8,050 nt of DNA. Origin: Solirubrobacteraceae bacterium (GTDB lineage: Bacteria > Actinomycetota > Thermoleophilia > Solirubrobacterales > Solirubrobacteraceae). The translations under genes were made by a program, and so were the position numbers. The stretch lies in assembly GCA_016462245.1 (NCBI GenBank), contig JAEMTR010000058.1, forward strand, positions 1 through 8,050, written 5' to 3'. Each line of letters opens with the position of its first letter. Position 1 is the first letter of the stretch. Below are positions 1-5,909 of the stretch, piece by piece. Below the pieces are notes generated by a model that worked only from the letters and a program-made list of their open reading frames with translations, was not told the origin of the DNA and ran no database searches.

Positions 1-1460
1 GTGAACATCTGCTGGAAGAGGCCTCAAACCACGACGACGAGCTGGTCGAGCTGATTCTCGACGAGGCCGACGTTCCCGCCGAGGTGCTCAAGCGCGCAAT
101 TCGCGCCGCCACGCTGGGGATTCACTTCACACCCGTCCTTTGCGGTTCGTCGTTCAAGAACAAGGGCGTCCAGCCGCTGCTCGATGCAGTGATCGATTAC
201 CTCCCTTCACCGCTCGACGTTCCGCCGGTCGAGGGCGTCGACCCTAAGAGCGACGAGGTCGTTATCCGCAACGCCGACGACTCAGAGCCATTTGCTGCTC
301 TGGCCTTCAAGATCATGGCCGACCCGTTCGTCGGCAAGCTGACCTTCTTCCGCGTTTACTCCGGCACGCTCGAAGCCGGTGGCCGCGTCCTCAACGTAGG
401 TTCCGGCAAGACCGAGCGCGTCGGCCGAATCCTGATGATGCACGCCAATGACCGCGAAGAGCTCGAGAAGGTCTACGCCGGCGACATCGCAGCCGGCGTT
501 GGCATCAAGCAGATCGTCACCGGTGACACGCTCTGTGCGCCTGACAAGCCGGTCAAGCTTGAGACAATCATTTTCCCCGAGCCGGTAATCAAGGTCGCCG
601 TTGAGCCGAAGACGAAGTCCGACCAAGAGAAGATGTCGGTCGCGCTCGGCCGCCTCGCCGAAGAGGACCCAACTTTCCAAGTCCAGACCAACGAAGAGAC
701 CGGCCAGACCGAGATCTCAGGCATGGGCGAGCTTCACCTTGAGGTTCTCGTTGACCGCATGCGCCGCGAGTTCAACGTTGAGGCCAACGTCGGCAAGCCG
801 CAGGTCTCCTATCGCGAGACGGTGCGCGGCACGGCCGAGAAGATCGAAGGCAAGTTCATCCGTCAGACCGGCGGCTCCGGCCAGTACGGCGTCGTCTACA
901 TCAACATGGAGCCTGCTCCGGGTGTTGGCTTTGAGTTCGTCAGCGCGATCAAGGGCGGCTCGGTTCCGTCGGAGTTCATCGGCGCTGTCGAAAAGGGCTG
1001 CGAAGAGGCGATGGACAACGGCGTCAAGGCCGGTTACCCGATGGTTGACATCCGCGTCACGTTGACCGACGGCAAGTACCACGACACCGACTCTTCAGAG
1101 ATCGCCTTCAAGGTTGCTGGCTCGATCGCCTTCAAGGAGGCCGCTCGCCGCGCCAAGCCGGTACTGCTGGAGCCAATCTTCAAGGTCGAAGTCGTCACGC
1201 CCGAGGAGTTCATGGGCGACGTGATCGGCGATCTCAACCGTCGCCGTGGCCGCGTCGAGGGAATGGAGCCGCGAGGCAACGCGCAGGTCGTTGACGCCTT
1301 CGCACCGCTCTCCGAGATGTTTGGTTACGCCACTGACTTGCGCTCTGCAACCCAGGGCCGCGCTACTTATACGATGCAGTTTGAACGGTACGAAGAGGTT
1401 CCCCCGAACATCGCCGAGAAGATCGTCGAGAACAGGACGGGCGAGGTAGTCGCTGCGTGA
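1..1460 (+). CDS. fusA: Elongation factor G, C-terminal part (5' end outside window)
   Basis: EF-G is the ribosome-dependent GTPase that drives tRNA-mRNA translocation and, with RRF, ribosome recycling. The frame is open from base 3, so the gene enters from the left. The GTG at 84 lies inside a conserved helix and is not the start. About 485 residues remain of the usual ~700: the G1-G4 GTPase motifs are missing, but the G5 region (CGSSFKNKG, bases 141-167) is present. Domain II follows (PFAALAFKIMADPFVGKL), then domain III (SGMGELHLEV), domain IV (RQTGGSGQYG and KYHDTDSSE, whose His corresponds to the domain IV tip His of E. coli EF-G), and domain V (TPEEFMGDVIGDLNRRRG and PLSEMFGYATDLRS). 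It ends at TGA 1458-1460, 91 bases before tuf, as in str operons. The GGSGQ variant, where many bacteria have GGRGQ, resembles actinobacterial EF-G. Identity is certain; only the N-terminus is unseen. Confidence 0.98.
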   Translation, partial: EHLLEEASNHDDELVELILDEADVPAEVLKRAIRAATLGIHFTPVLCGSSFKNKGVQPLLDAVIDYLPSPLDVPPVEGVDPKSDEVVIRNADDSEPFAALAFKIMADPFVGKLTFFRVYSGTLEAGGRVLNVGSGKTERVGRILMMHANDREELEKVYAGDIAAGVGIKQIVTGDTLCAPDKPVKLETIIFPEPVIKVAVEPKTKSDQEKMSVALGRLAEEDPTFQVQTNEETGQTEISGMGELHLEVLVDRMRREFNVEANVGKPQVSYRETVRGTAEKIEGKFIRQTGGSGQYGVVYINMEPAPGVGFEFVSAIKGGSVPSEFIGAVEKGCEEAMDNGVKAGYPMVDIRVTLTDGKYHDTDSSEIAFKVAGSIAFKEAARRAKPVLLEPIFKVEVVTPEEFMGDVIGDLNRRRGRVEGMEPRGNAQVVDAFAPLSEMFGYATDLRSATQGRATYTMQFERYEEVPPNIAEKIVENRTGEVVAA

Positions 1461-1490
1461 ACGCGTGAGCGGCCGTATTTAGCTAGATTT

Positions 1491-1519
1491 CCCTGGTCGT
1501 CCGGAAACGGTCATCAGGG
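1491..1519 (+). promoter_or_regulatory. Hairpin with GAAA tetraloop in the fusA-tuf spacer
   Basis: The outer stem CCCTG (1491-1495) pairs with CAGGG (1515-1519). It continues through a G-T and a T-A pair, a bulged C, a G-C pair and a T-T mismatch into CCG (1501-1503) / CGG (1508-1510), closed by GAAA, a GNRA-type loop. No T run follows, so it is not a standard intrinsic terminator. It lies 18 bases upstream of the tuf SD. It might be a processing site, an mRNA-stabilising structure or a translational control element. The pairing is seen in the sequence; any role is inferred. Confidence 0.35.
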
Positions 1520-1537
1520 CCTATTCGACAGACAGAC

Positions 1538-1542
1538 AGGAG
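1538..1542 (+). promoter_or_regulatory. Ribosome binding site of tuf
   Basis: AGGAG followed by a 9-base spacer to GTG 1552. This fixes the GTG as the start, and the protein then begins MSKEKFERDKPHVNVGTIGH, the normal EF-Tu N-terminus. Confidence 0.85.
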
Positions 1543-1551
1543 CAAAGAGCG

Positions 1552-2736
1552 GTGTCTAAGGAGAAGTTCGAACGCGACAAACCCCACGTGAACGTCGGAA
1601 CCATTGGTCATATCGACCATGGCAAGACCACGTTGACCGCAGCCATCACCACGGTGTTGGCTGAAAAGTCCGGCGGAGAAGCCAAAAGCTTCACGGAGAT
1701 CGACAACGCCCCTGAGGAGAAGGAACGCGGCATTACGATCGCAACCTCACACGTTGAATACGAGACCGAGAACCGCCATTACGCCCACGTTGACTGCCCG
1801 GGCCACGCTGACTATGTGAAGAACATGATCACCGGTGCCGCGCAGATGGACGGGGCAATCCTCGTTGTGTCGGCAGCCGATGGCCCGATGCCCCAGACTC
1901 GCGAGCACATTCTGCTCGCCCGTCAGGTTGGCGTCCCGTACATTGTTGTCTTCCTCAACAAGGCCGACATGGTCGACGACGATGAGCTGCTTGAGCTCGT
2001 CGAGGTCGAAGTTCGGGATCTGCTCAACGAGTACGACTTCCCGGGCGACGACGTGCCATTCGTCACCGGTTCAGCGCTGAAGGCGCTGGAGGGCGATGAG
2101 GCTTACAAGGAGAAGATCATCGAGCTGGCAGCTGCGCTCGACGATTACATCCCACAGCCAGTCCGTGAGCTCGATAAGCCGTTCCTGATGCCGGTTGAGG
2201 ATGTCTTCTCGATCACCGGTCGTGGAACCGTGGCCACCGGCCGCATCGAGCAGGGCGTCGTTAAGACCGGCGATGAGGTCGAGATCGTGGGCATCACCGA
2301 CACGACCAAGACCGTCATCACCGGCGTCGAGATGTTCCGTAAGTTGCTCGACGACGGCCAGGCCGGCGACAACGTTGGCTGCCTGCTGCGTGGTACCGAC
2401 CGCGAGGAGATTCAGCGCGGCCAGGTTCTCTGCAAGCCGGGCTCAATCACTCCGCACACCAAGTTCAAGGCTGAGGTCTACGTGCTGAAGAAGGAAGAGG
2501 GTGGTCGTCACACTCCTTTCTTCACCGGCTACCGGCCGCAGTTCTACTTCCGTACGACCGATGTAACCGGTTCAGCCCATCTGCCCGAAGGGGTCGAGAT
2601 GGTCATGCCTGGTGACAACGTCGCTATGGAGATCGAGCTGATTCAGCCGATCGCGATGGATCAGGGCCTGCGCTTCGCTATTCGCGAAGGCGGCCGTACT
2701 GTCGGCTCAGGAGTTGTGACCGACATCATCGAGTAA
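1552..2736 (+). CDS. tuf: Elongation factor Tu
   Basis: EF-Tu is the GTPase that carries aminoacyl-tRNA to the ribosomal A site. At 394 residues it is full length. All GTPase motifs are present: G1 GHIDHGKT (19-26), G2 RGITI (59-63), G3 DCPGH (81-85, with catalytic His85), G4 NKAD (136-139) and G5 SAL (174-176). Domain II includes GRGTVATGRIEQG, and domain III includes GGRHTPFF and the C-terminal FAIREGGRTVGSGVV. Q125, Y161, G317 and A376 align with E. coli positions where kirromycin-resistance changes occur, and all carry the sensitive-type residue. The start is GTG, with a good SD (AGGAG, 9-base spacer). The gene lies 91 bases after fusA and 178 before rpsJ, so it may be transcribed both with fusA and alone, though I could not identify a promoter. 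Segments such as ATSHVEYET and HTKFKAEVYVLKKEEGG recall proteobacterial EF-Tu from memory. A second tuf copy elsewhere cannot be excluded. Confidence 0.99.
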   Translation: MSKEKFERDKPHVNVGTIGHIDHGKTTLTAAITTVLAEKSGGEAKSFTEIDNAPEEKERGITIATSHVEYETENRHYAHVDCPGHADYVKNMITGAAQMDGAILVVSAADGPMPQTREHILLARQVGVPYIVVFLNKADMVDDDELLELVEVEVRDLLNEYDFPGDDVPFVTGSALKALEGDEAYKEKIIELAAALDDYIPQPVRELDKPFLMPVEDVFSITGRGTVATGRIEQGVVKTGDEVEIVGITDTTKTVITGVEMFRKLLDDGQAGDNVGCLLRGTDREEIQRGQVLCKPGSITPHTKFKAEVYVLKKEEGGRHTPFFTGYRPQFYFRTTDVTGSAHLPEGVEMVMPGDNVAMEIELIQPIAMDQGLRFAIREGGRTVGSGVVTDIIE

Positions 2737-2746
2737 CCCGTGAACA

Positions 2747-2792
2747 GGGCGGTGCTCTGCAACAAGTGCAGGGCCCGCCCAGTCGCGTTTTT
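2747..2792 (+). terminator. Probable intrinsic terminator after tuf
   Basis: GGGCGG (2747-2752) pairs with CCGCCC (2775-2780). After a bulged T at 2753, GCTCTGC (2754-2760) pairs with GCAGGGC (2768-2774) with one G-T wobble, giving a 13-pair stem and a 7-base loop. Five T (2788-2792) begin 7 bases after the stem, which is farther than ideal, so termination may be partial. It starts 10 bases after the tuf stop. Confidence 0.55.
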
Positions 2793-2819
2793 CATCAGAT
2801 ACGACCAACGCAGCCTGTA

Positions 2820-2854
2820 GGGCGAAGCGCGCTCGTTAGAGCCTTCGCCCTTTT
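2820..2854 (+). terminator. Second terminator-like hairpin between tuf and rpsJ
   Basis: GGGCGAAG (2820-2827) pairs perfectly with CTTCGCCC (2843-2850). Inside, after a 3-base bulge (CGC), GCTC (2831-2834) pairs with GAGC (2839-2842) around a GTTA loop. TTTT (2851-2854) follows directly, the classical intrinsic terminator layout with a short T run. It could be a backup terminator for tuf or an attenuator in the rpsJ leader; which one depends on where the S10 promoter lies, and I could not identify that promoter. The 60 bases from here to rpsJ hold no other recognisable structure. Confidence 0.6.
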
Positions 2855-2891
2855 CGGCCGTCAGTAGCGACAAGTAATCCGCAGCACAAAC

Positions 2892-2897
2892 AGAGGA
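2892..2897 (+). promoter_or_regulatory. Distant SD-like sequence upstream of rpsJ
   Basis: AGAGGA is the only purine-rich SD match near rpsJ, but it ends 17 bases before ATG 2915, well beyond the usual 5-10. No in-frame ATG, GTG or TTG lies between them, and S10 homology begins right at the ATG. The intervening bases are A/C-rich and look unstructured. Either the distant SD is used or initiation relies on the open leader. Confidence 0.4.
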
Positions 2898-2914
2898 AAT
2901 CAGTACCAAACAAA

Positions 2915-3241
2915 ATGGCAGTCGCAACACAAAATAAGATTCGGATCCGGCTCAAGGCCTACGACCACTCGGCAATCGAGACGGCGGCCAAGGAGATCGT
3001 TGAAACGGCCACGCGCACCGGCGCGTCGGTGACCGGACCGGTTCCACTGCCGACCGAAAAGAACGTCTACTGCGTGATCCGCTCGCCGTTTAAGGACAAG
3101 GACTCGCGCGAGCACTTCGAGATCCGCACCCACAAGCGTCTGATTGACATTCATCAGCCGACTCCCAAGACCGTTGACTCGCTTCAGCGCCTCGATCAAC
3201 TGCCAGCCGGCGTTGACATCGAGATCCGGCTCGCAGGTTAG
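2915..3241 (+). CDS. rpsJ: 30S ribosomal protein S10 (NusE)
   Basis: S10 is a 3'-domain (head) protein of the small subunit and, as NusE in well-studied bacteria, binds NusB and NusG in antitermination and transcription-translation coupling. The product is 108 residues, close to the usual 100-105. The N-terminus has the typical KIRIRLKAYDH (8-18). The flexible ribosome-binding loop is represented by TGPVPLPTEKNVYCVIRSP (40-58), followed by REHFEIRTHKRLIDI (65-79) and PTPKTVDSLQRLDQLPAGVDIEI (82-104). ATG 2915 is the only start consistent with the family. It is the first gene of the S10 cluster, after two hairpins, and its SD spacing is odd. The stop is 8 bases before rplC. Identity is certain. 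Confidence 0.98.
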   Translation: MAVATQNKIRIRLKAYDHSAIETAAKEIVETATRTGASVTGPVPLPTEKNVYCVIRSPFKDKDSREHFEIRTHKRLIDIHQPTPKTVDSLQRLDQLPAGVDIEIRLAG

Positions 3242-3249
3242 GCATTTCG

Positions 3250-3867
3250 ATGGCCGCGATCCTCGCCAAGAAGCTCGGTATGACCCAACTCTTCATGGAT
3301 GATGGCCGCGTTGAGCGCGTCACCGTGCTTGAGGCAGGGCCCTGCCCAGTGACGGCGGTTCGCAGCAGCGACGACGATGGCTACGACGCCGTCCAGCTCG
3401 CATTCGGTGAGACGAAGGAGAAGCACCTCAGCAAGCCTGAGCTGGGCCACTTGGCGGCCGCCAAGGTCGGCGCCTACAAGCACCTTGTTGAGTTCCGCGA
3501 TGAGCGCGGCGAGCTGAACGTCGGTGACACCGTCACGGCCGATACTTTCGAAGCTGGTGACAAGGTCAAGGTTGCTGGCGTTTCGAAGGGCAAGGGCTTC
3601 CAGGGAACGATCAAGCGCCATAACTTCAGCCGCGGTCCGTCGTCGCACGGCTCGCACAATGTTCGTGCCCCAGGTTCGATCGGCGCGTCGGCTTGGCCGG
3701 CTCGCGTCTTTAAGGGCATCCGCGGCCCGGGCCAGATGGGCAACAAGCGCGCAACGCAGCGCGGCCTGACGATCGTCCGCGTTGACGCCGCCGACAACCT
3801 GATTCTTCTGCGCGGCGCCGTTCCCGGCGCTCCCGGTGCTTTGGTCGAGGTGCGTAGCGATGGCTGA
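3250..3867 (+). CDS. rplC: 50S ribosomal protein L3
   Basis: L3 is an early 50S assembly protein that binds 23S rRNA and reaches toward the peptidyl transferase centre with a long central loop. The product has 205 residues, the normal size. It begins MAAILAKKLGMTQLF. The signature stretch SKGKGFQGTIKRHNF (112-126) is followed by the loop SSHGSHNVRAPGSIG (131-145) and RVFKGIRGPGQMGNKRATQ (152-170). Where E. coli L3 has the Gln methylated by PrmB (GSIGQ), this protein has Ala146 (GSIGASAWPARVFKG), so that modification cannot occur here; Ala is common at this position in Actinomycetota as I recall. The SD is weak (AGG at 3240-3242, 7-base spacer) and overlaps the rpsJ stop, suggesting coupling. 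Its last 8 bases overlap rplD. Confidence 0.98.
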   Translation: MAAILAKKLGMTQLFMDDGRVERVTVLEAGPCPVTAVRSSDDDGYDAVQLAFGETKEKHLSKPELGHLAAAKVGAYKHLVEFRDERGELNVGDTVTADTFEAGDKVKVAGVSKGKGFQGTIKRHNFSRGPSSHGSHNVRAPGSIGASAWPARVFKGIRGPGQMGNKRATQRGLTIVRVDAADNLILLRGAVPGAPGALVEVRSDG

Positions 3868-4495
3868 CGCTCCGATTCTCGGCGCCACAACGAAGCTCAA
3901 GCTCGACGATGCAGTCTTCGGCGCTGGGCTGAACAAGTCTTTGATCCACGAATCGGTTCGCGCTGAGCTGAACGCTCGCCGCCGCGGCACAGCTGCGACG
4001 AAGACGCGAGGCCTCGTATCCGGCGGTGGCGCCAAGCCGTGGCGCCAGAAGGGCACCGGCCGCGCCCGCGCCGGCTCATCGCGTTCGCCAATCTGGACCG
4101 GCGGTGGCGTCACTTTCGGCCCACAGCCGCGCTCCTACACCTTCAAGGTCAACCGCAAGGAGCGTCGCGCCGCTCTACGCAGCGCGCTCTCGCTTCACGG
4201 CGACCGCGGTTCGCTCGCCGGCGTTGATCCTGCCGCCTTCTCTACGCCTTCGACTAAGCAGGCCGCGAAGATGCTGAAGGACTGGGGCTCGACCGGCTCA
4301 GTTCTCGTCGTCGTTGGCGCCGATCAGGCGAACATCGCTCTCTCTTTCCGCAACATCGATCGCGTCAACGTGCTGGCAGCGTCAGAGGCTGGCGTTGCCG
4401 ACATCGTGAACGCTGCGCGACTGATCATCAGCCAAGTTGGCCTTGACGAGTTGAGCGGTCGCCTCTCGGCCGAGCGCACGGGGGAGGCTGCCTGA
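3860..4495 (+). CDS. rplD: 50S ribosomal protein L4
   Basis: L4 is an early assembly protein whose long loop lines the 50S exit tunnel; in E. coli it also represses its own operon by binding the S10 leader. The product is 211 residues. ATG 3860 is chosen because GAGG (3847-3850) lies 9 bases upstream and the product then begins MADAPILG. The frame is open upstream to a GTG at 3836, but that would add eight unconserved residues and has no better SD. The loop GLVSGGGAKPWRQKGTGRAR (51-70), then SPIWTGGGVTFGPQPR, is intact; K64 corresponds to E. coli K63, a site of macrolide-resistance mutations, and is unchanged. The C-terminal globular part includes GSVLVVVG and SFRNIDRVNVL. It overlaps rplC by 8 bases and ends 1 base before rplW, so translational coupling is likely. 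Confidence 0.97.
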   Translation: MADAPILGATTKLKLDDAVFGAGLNKSLIHESVRAELNARRRGTAATKTRGLVSGGGAKPWRQKGTGRARAGSSRSPIWTGGGVTFGPQPRSYTFKVNRKERRAALRSALSLHGDRGSLAGVDPAAFSTPSTKQAAKMLKDWGSTGSVLVVVGADQANIALSFRNIDRVNVLAASEAGVADIVNAARLIISQVGLDELSGRLSAERTGEAA

Positions 4496-4496
4496 G

Positions 4497-4796
4497 ATGG
4501 ACCACACACAGGTAATCATCCGCCCGGTTGTTAGCGAGAAGAGCTACGTGCTCGCCTCCAACGGCCGCTACACCTTCCGCGTCCATCCCGACGCTCACAA
4601 GACTCAGATCCGCGAAGCGGTTGAGGCGCTCTTTGACGTTCACGTTGAAGAGGTCCGCACGCTCTCGGTCAAGTCGAAGCCGAAGCGCCGCGGTTATACC
4701 GCTGGCCGCACTCGCACTTGGAAGAAGGCAATGGTTCAGGTCCGCGCGGGCGAGCAGATCCCAATCTTCCAAGGGCTAGCTGAGGGTGTCGAGTAA
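4497..4796 (+). CDS. rplW: 50S ribosomal protein L23
   Basis: L23 sits at the rim of the polypeptide exit tunnel and is the docking site for trigger factor and SRP. The product is 99 residues, the usual size. It carries the N-terminal IIRPVVSEKSY (7-17), in which Glu14 corresponds to E. coli Glu18, the trigger-factor contact. The conserved TFRVHPDAHKTQIREAVEALF (26-46) follows, then the rRNA-binding RRGYTAGRTRTWKKAMV (64-80). A strong SD, GGGGAGG (4481-4487, 9-base spacer), lies inside the end of rplD. The start is 1 base after the rplD stop, and the stop shares one base with the rplB start (TAATG). Confidence 0.97.
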   Translation: MDHTQVIIRPVVSEKSYVLASNGRYTFRVHPDAHKTQIREAVEALFDVHVEEVRTLSVKSKPKRRGYTAGRTRTWKKAMVQVRAGEQIPIFQGLAEGVE

Positions 4797-5638
4797 TGGC
4801 GATTCGTAAGCCAAAGCCAACCAGCCCTGGTCGTCGTTTCTCGACCTACGCCGACTTCGCTGAGATCACTCGCGACGAGCCGGAAAAAAGCCTCGTTGAG
4901 GGTCTGACGAAGAGCGGTGGCCGTAACGCTCGCGGCCGCAAGACCTCGCGCCATCGTGGTGGCGGCGCCAAGCGTCTCTACCGCAAGATCGACTTTAAGC
5001 GTCGCAAGGACGGAGTCCCGGCCAAGGTCGCCGCGATCGAATACGACCCCAACCGCAGCGCTTACATCGCCCTGTTGCATTACCTCGACGGTGAGAAGGC
5101 CTACATCCTCGCTCCCAGCCGCCTGACGGTTGGAATGATGGTTCAGTCCGGCCCCGGCGCCGAGATCGCCGTCGGCAACTGCCTCGCGCTCGTTGACATG
5201 CCGCTCGGCACCGTCGTCCACAACGTTGAGCTTCAGCCTGGCCGCGGTGGCCAGATCGGCCGTTCGGCCGGAGCTTCGATCCAGCTGATGGCGAAGGAGA
5301 ACGATCAGGCGACGCTGCGTCTGCCTTCCGGTGAGATGCGCCTCGTGCGTAGCGAATGCCGCGCAACGGTCGGTTCGATCGGCAACTCAGACCACCAGAA
5401 CGTCAAGGTTGGCAAGGCCGGCCGCAAGCGCCACATGGGCGTCCGCCCACAGACGCGCGGCACGGCAATGAACCCGGTCGACCACCCGCACGGCGGCGGC
5501 GAGGGCTCAACGACTGCGGGCCGTCACCCGGTTACGCCATGGGGCGTGCCGACACTCGGCTACCGCACACGTAAGAAGCACAAGGCTTCCGACAAGGACA
5601 TCATCCGTGGCCGTCGCCGCGGCAAGGGTAATCGATGA
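4796..5638 (+). CDS. rplB: 50S ribosomal protein L2
   Basis: L2 is the large, highly conserved 50S protein needed for subunit association and peptidyl transferase activity. The product is 280 residues, within the normal 270-280. Visible landmarks are the N-terminal KPTSPGRRFSTYADF (7-21), the basic GRKTSRHRGGGAKRLYRKIDF (47-67), the central IEYDPNRSAYIALLHYLDGEK (81-101), and the C-terminal AMNPVDHPHGGGEG (224-237), which holds the histidines (H230, H232) matching the functionally important His229 region of E. coli. HPVTPWGVPTLGYRTRKKHK and a basic tail close the protein. GAGGG (4782-4786) is 9 bases before the ATG, which overlaps the rplW stop by one base. The stop overlaps the rpsS start as ATGA. 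Confidence 0.99.
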   Translation: MAIRKPKPTSPGRRFSTYADFAEITRDEPEKSLVEGLTKSGGRNARGRKTSRHRGGGAKRLYRKIDFKRRKDGVPAKVAAIEYDPNRSAYIALLHYLDGEKAYILAPSRLTVGMMVQSGPGAEIAVGNCLALVDMPLGTVVHNVELQPGRGGQIGRSAGASIQLMAKENDQATLRLPSGEMRLVRSECRATVGSIGNSDHQNVKVGKAGRKRHMGVRPQTRGTAMNPVDHPHGGGEGSTTAGRHPVTPWGVPTLGYRTRKKHKASDKDIIRGRRRGKGNR

Positions 5639-5907
5639 GTCGCTCAAGTAAGAAGGGCCCGTTCGTTGAGGAGCGCCTAATGGGGCGGATCATCAAGATG
5701 AACGAAAGCGGCGACAAAACGATGCTCAAGACTTGGTCGCGCACCTCGACGATCTTCCCTGAGATGGTCGGCCACACGATCGCCGTCCATGATGGCCGCA
5801 AGCACATCCCAGTCTTCGTCAACGAATCGATGGTTGGCCACAAGCTCGGCGAGTTCGCGCCGACGCGTACATATCGAGGCCATCTTGGCTCCGGGCAGGT
5901 GCGTTAG
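5635..5907 (+). CDS. rpsS: 30S ribosomal protein S19
   Basis: S19 forms a complex with S13 in the 30S head and contacts the A-site tRNA and 16S rRNA. The product is 90 residues, normal length. It starts MSRSSKKGPFVEERL; the core holds KTWSRTSTIFPEMVGHTIAV (32-51), HDGRKHIPVFV (52-62) and the signature MVGHKLGEFAPTRTYRGH (66-83). Met1 overlaps the rplB stop (ATGA), with AAGGG (5624-5628) six bases upstream, so reinitiation from rplB is likely. The stop is 2 bases before rplV. The order L2-S19-L22-S3 is the universal S10 order. Confidence 0.98.
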   Translation: MSRSSKKGPFVEERLMGRIIKMNESGDKTMLKTWSRTSTIFPEMVGHTIAVHDGRKHIPVFVNESMVGHKLGEFAPTRTYRGHLGSGQVR

Positions 5908-5909
5908 CT

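Noticed and set aside
84..86. GTG as the start of fusA
   Set aside because: The frame is open to base 3 and the upstream residues fit the EF-G G domain, so the gene begins outside the window.
1476..1489. AT-rich TATTTA / TAGATT as a tuf -10 element
   Set aside because: No -35-like hexamer at the right distance; the AT-rich dip alone is not enough.
2740..2820. 26-codon frame (GTG to TAG) after tuf, in the same frame as tuf and containing CNKC
   Set aside because: It has no SD and is occupied by the first terminator hairpin. It would require readthrough of a TAA, and CxxC in 26 residues is easily due to chance.
2776..2824. Alternative pairing CGCCC (2776-2780) with GGGCG (2820-2824) as an antiterminator
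   Set aside because: Only 5 pairs across a 39-base loop, against stems of 12-13 pairs in each terminator hairpin. Short GC words recur by chance in this composition.
2851..2880. Possible promoter for rpsJ (TTTTCG, then TAATCC after 18 bases)
   Set aside because: The -35 match is poor and overlaps the terminator T run, and the -10 match is weak. Not supportable without transcript ends.
3836..3859. Upstream GTG start for rplD
   Set aside because: It would add MLWSRCVA, which is not conserved. ATG 3860 has a good SD at 9 bases and gives the usual MADAPILG N-terminus.
3238..4113. 291-residue open frame on the minus strand
   Set aside because: It lies antisense to rplC and rplD, whose protein sequences are strongly conserved. 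High-GC third positions create long antisense frames, and its translation shows no recognisable domain.
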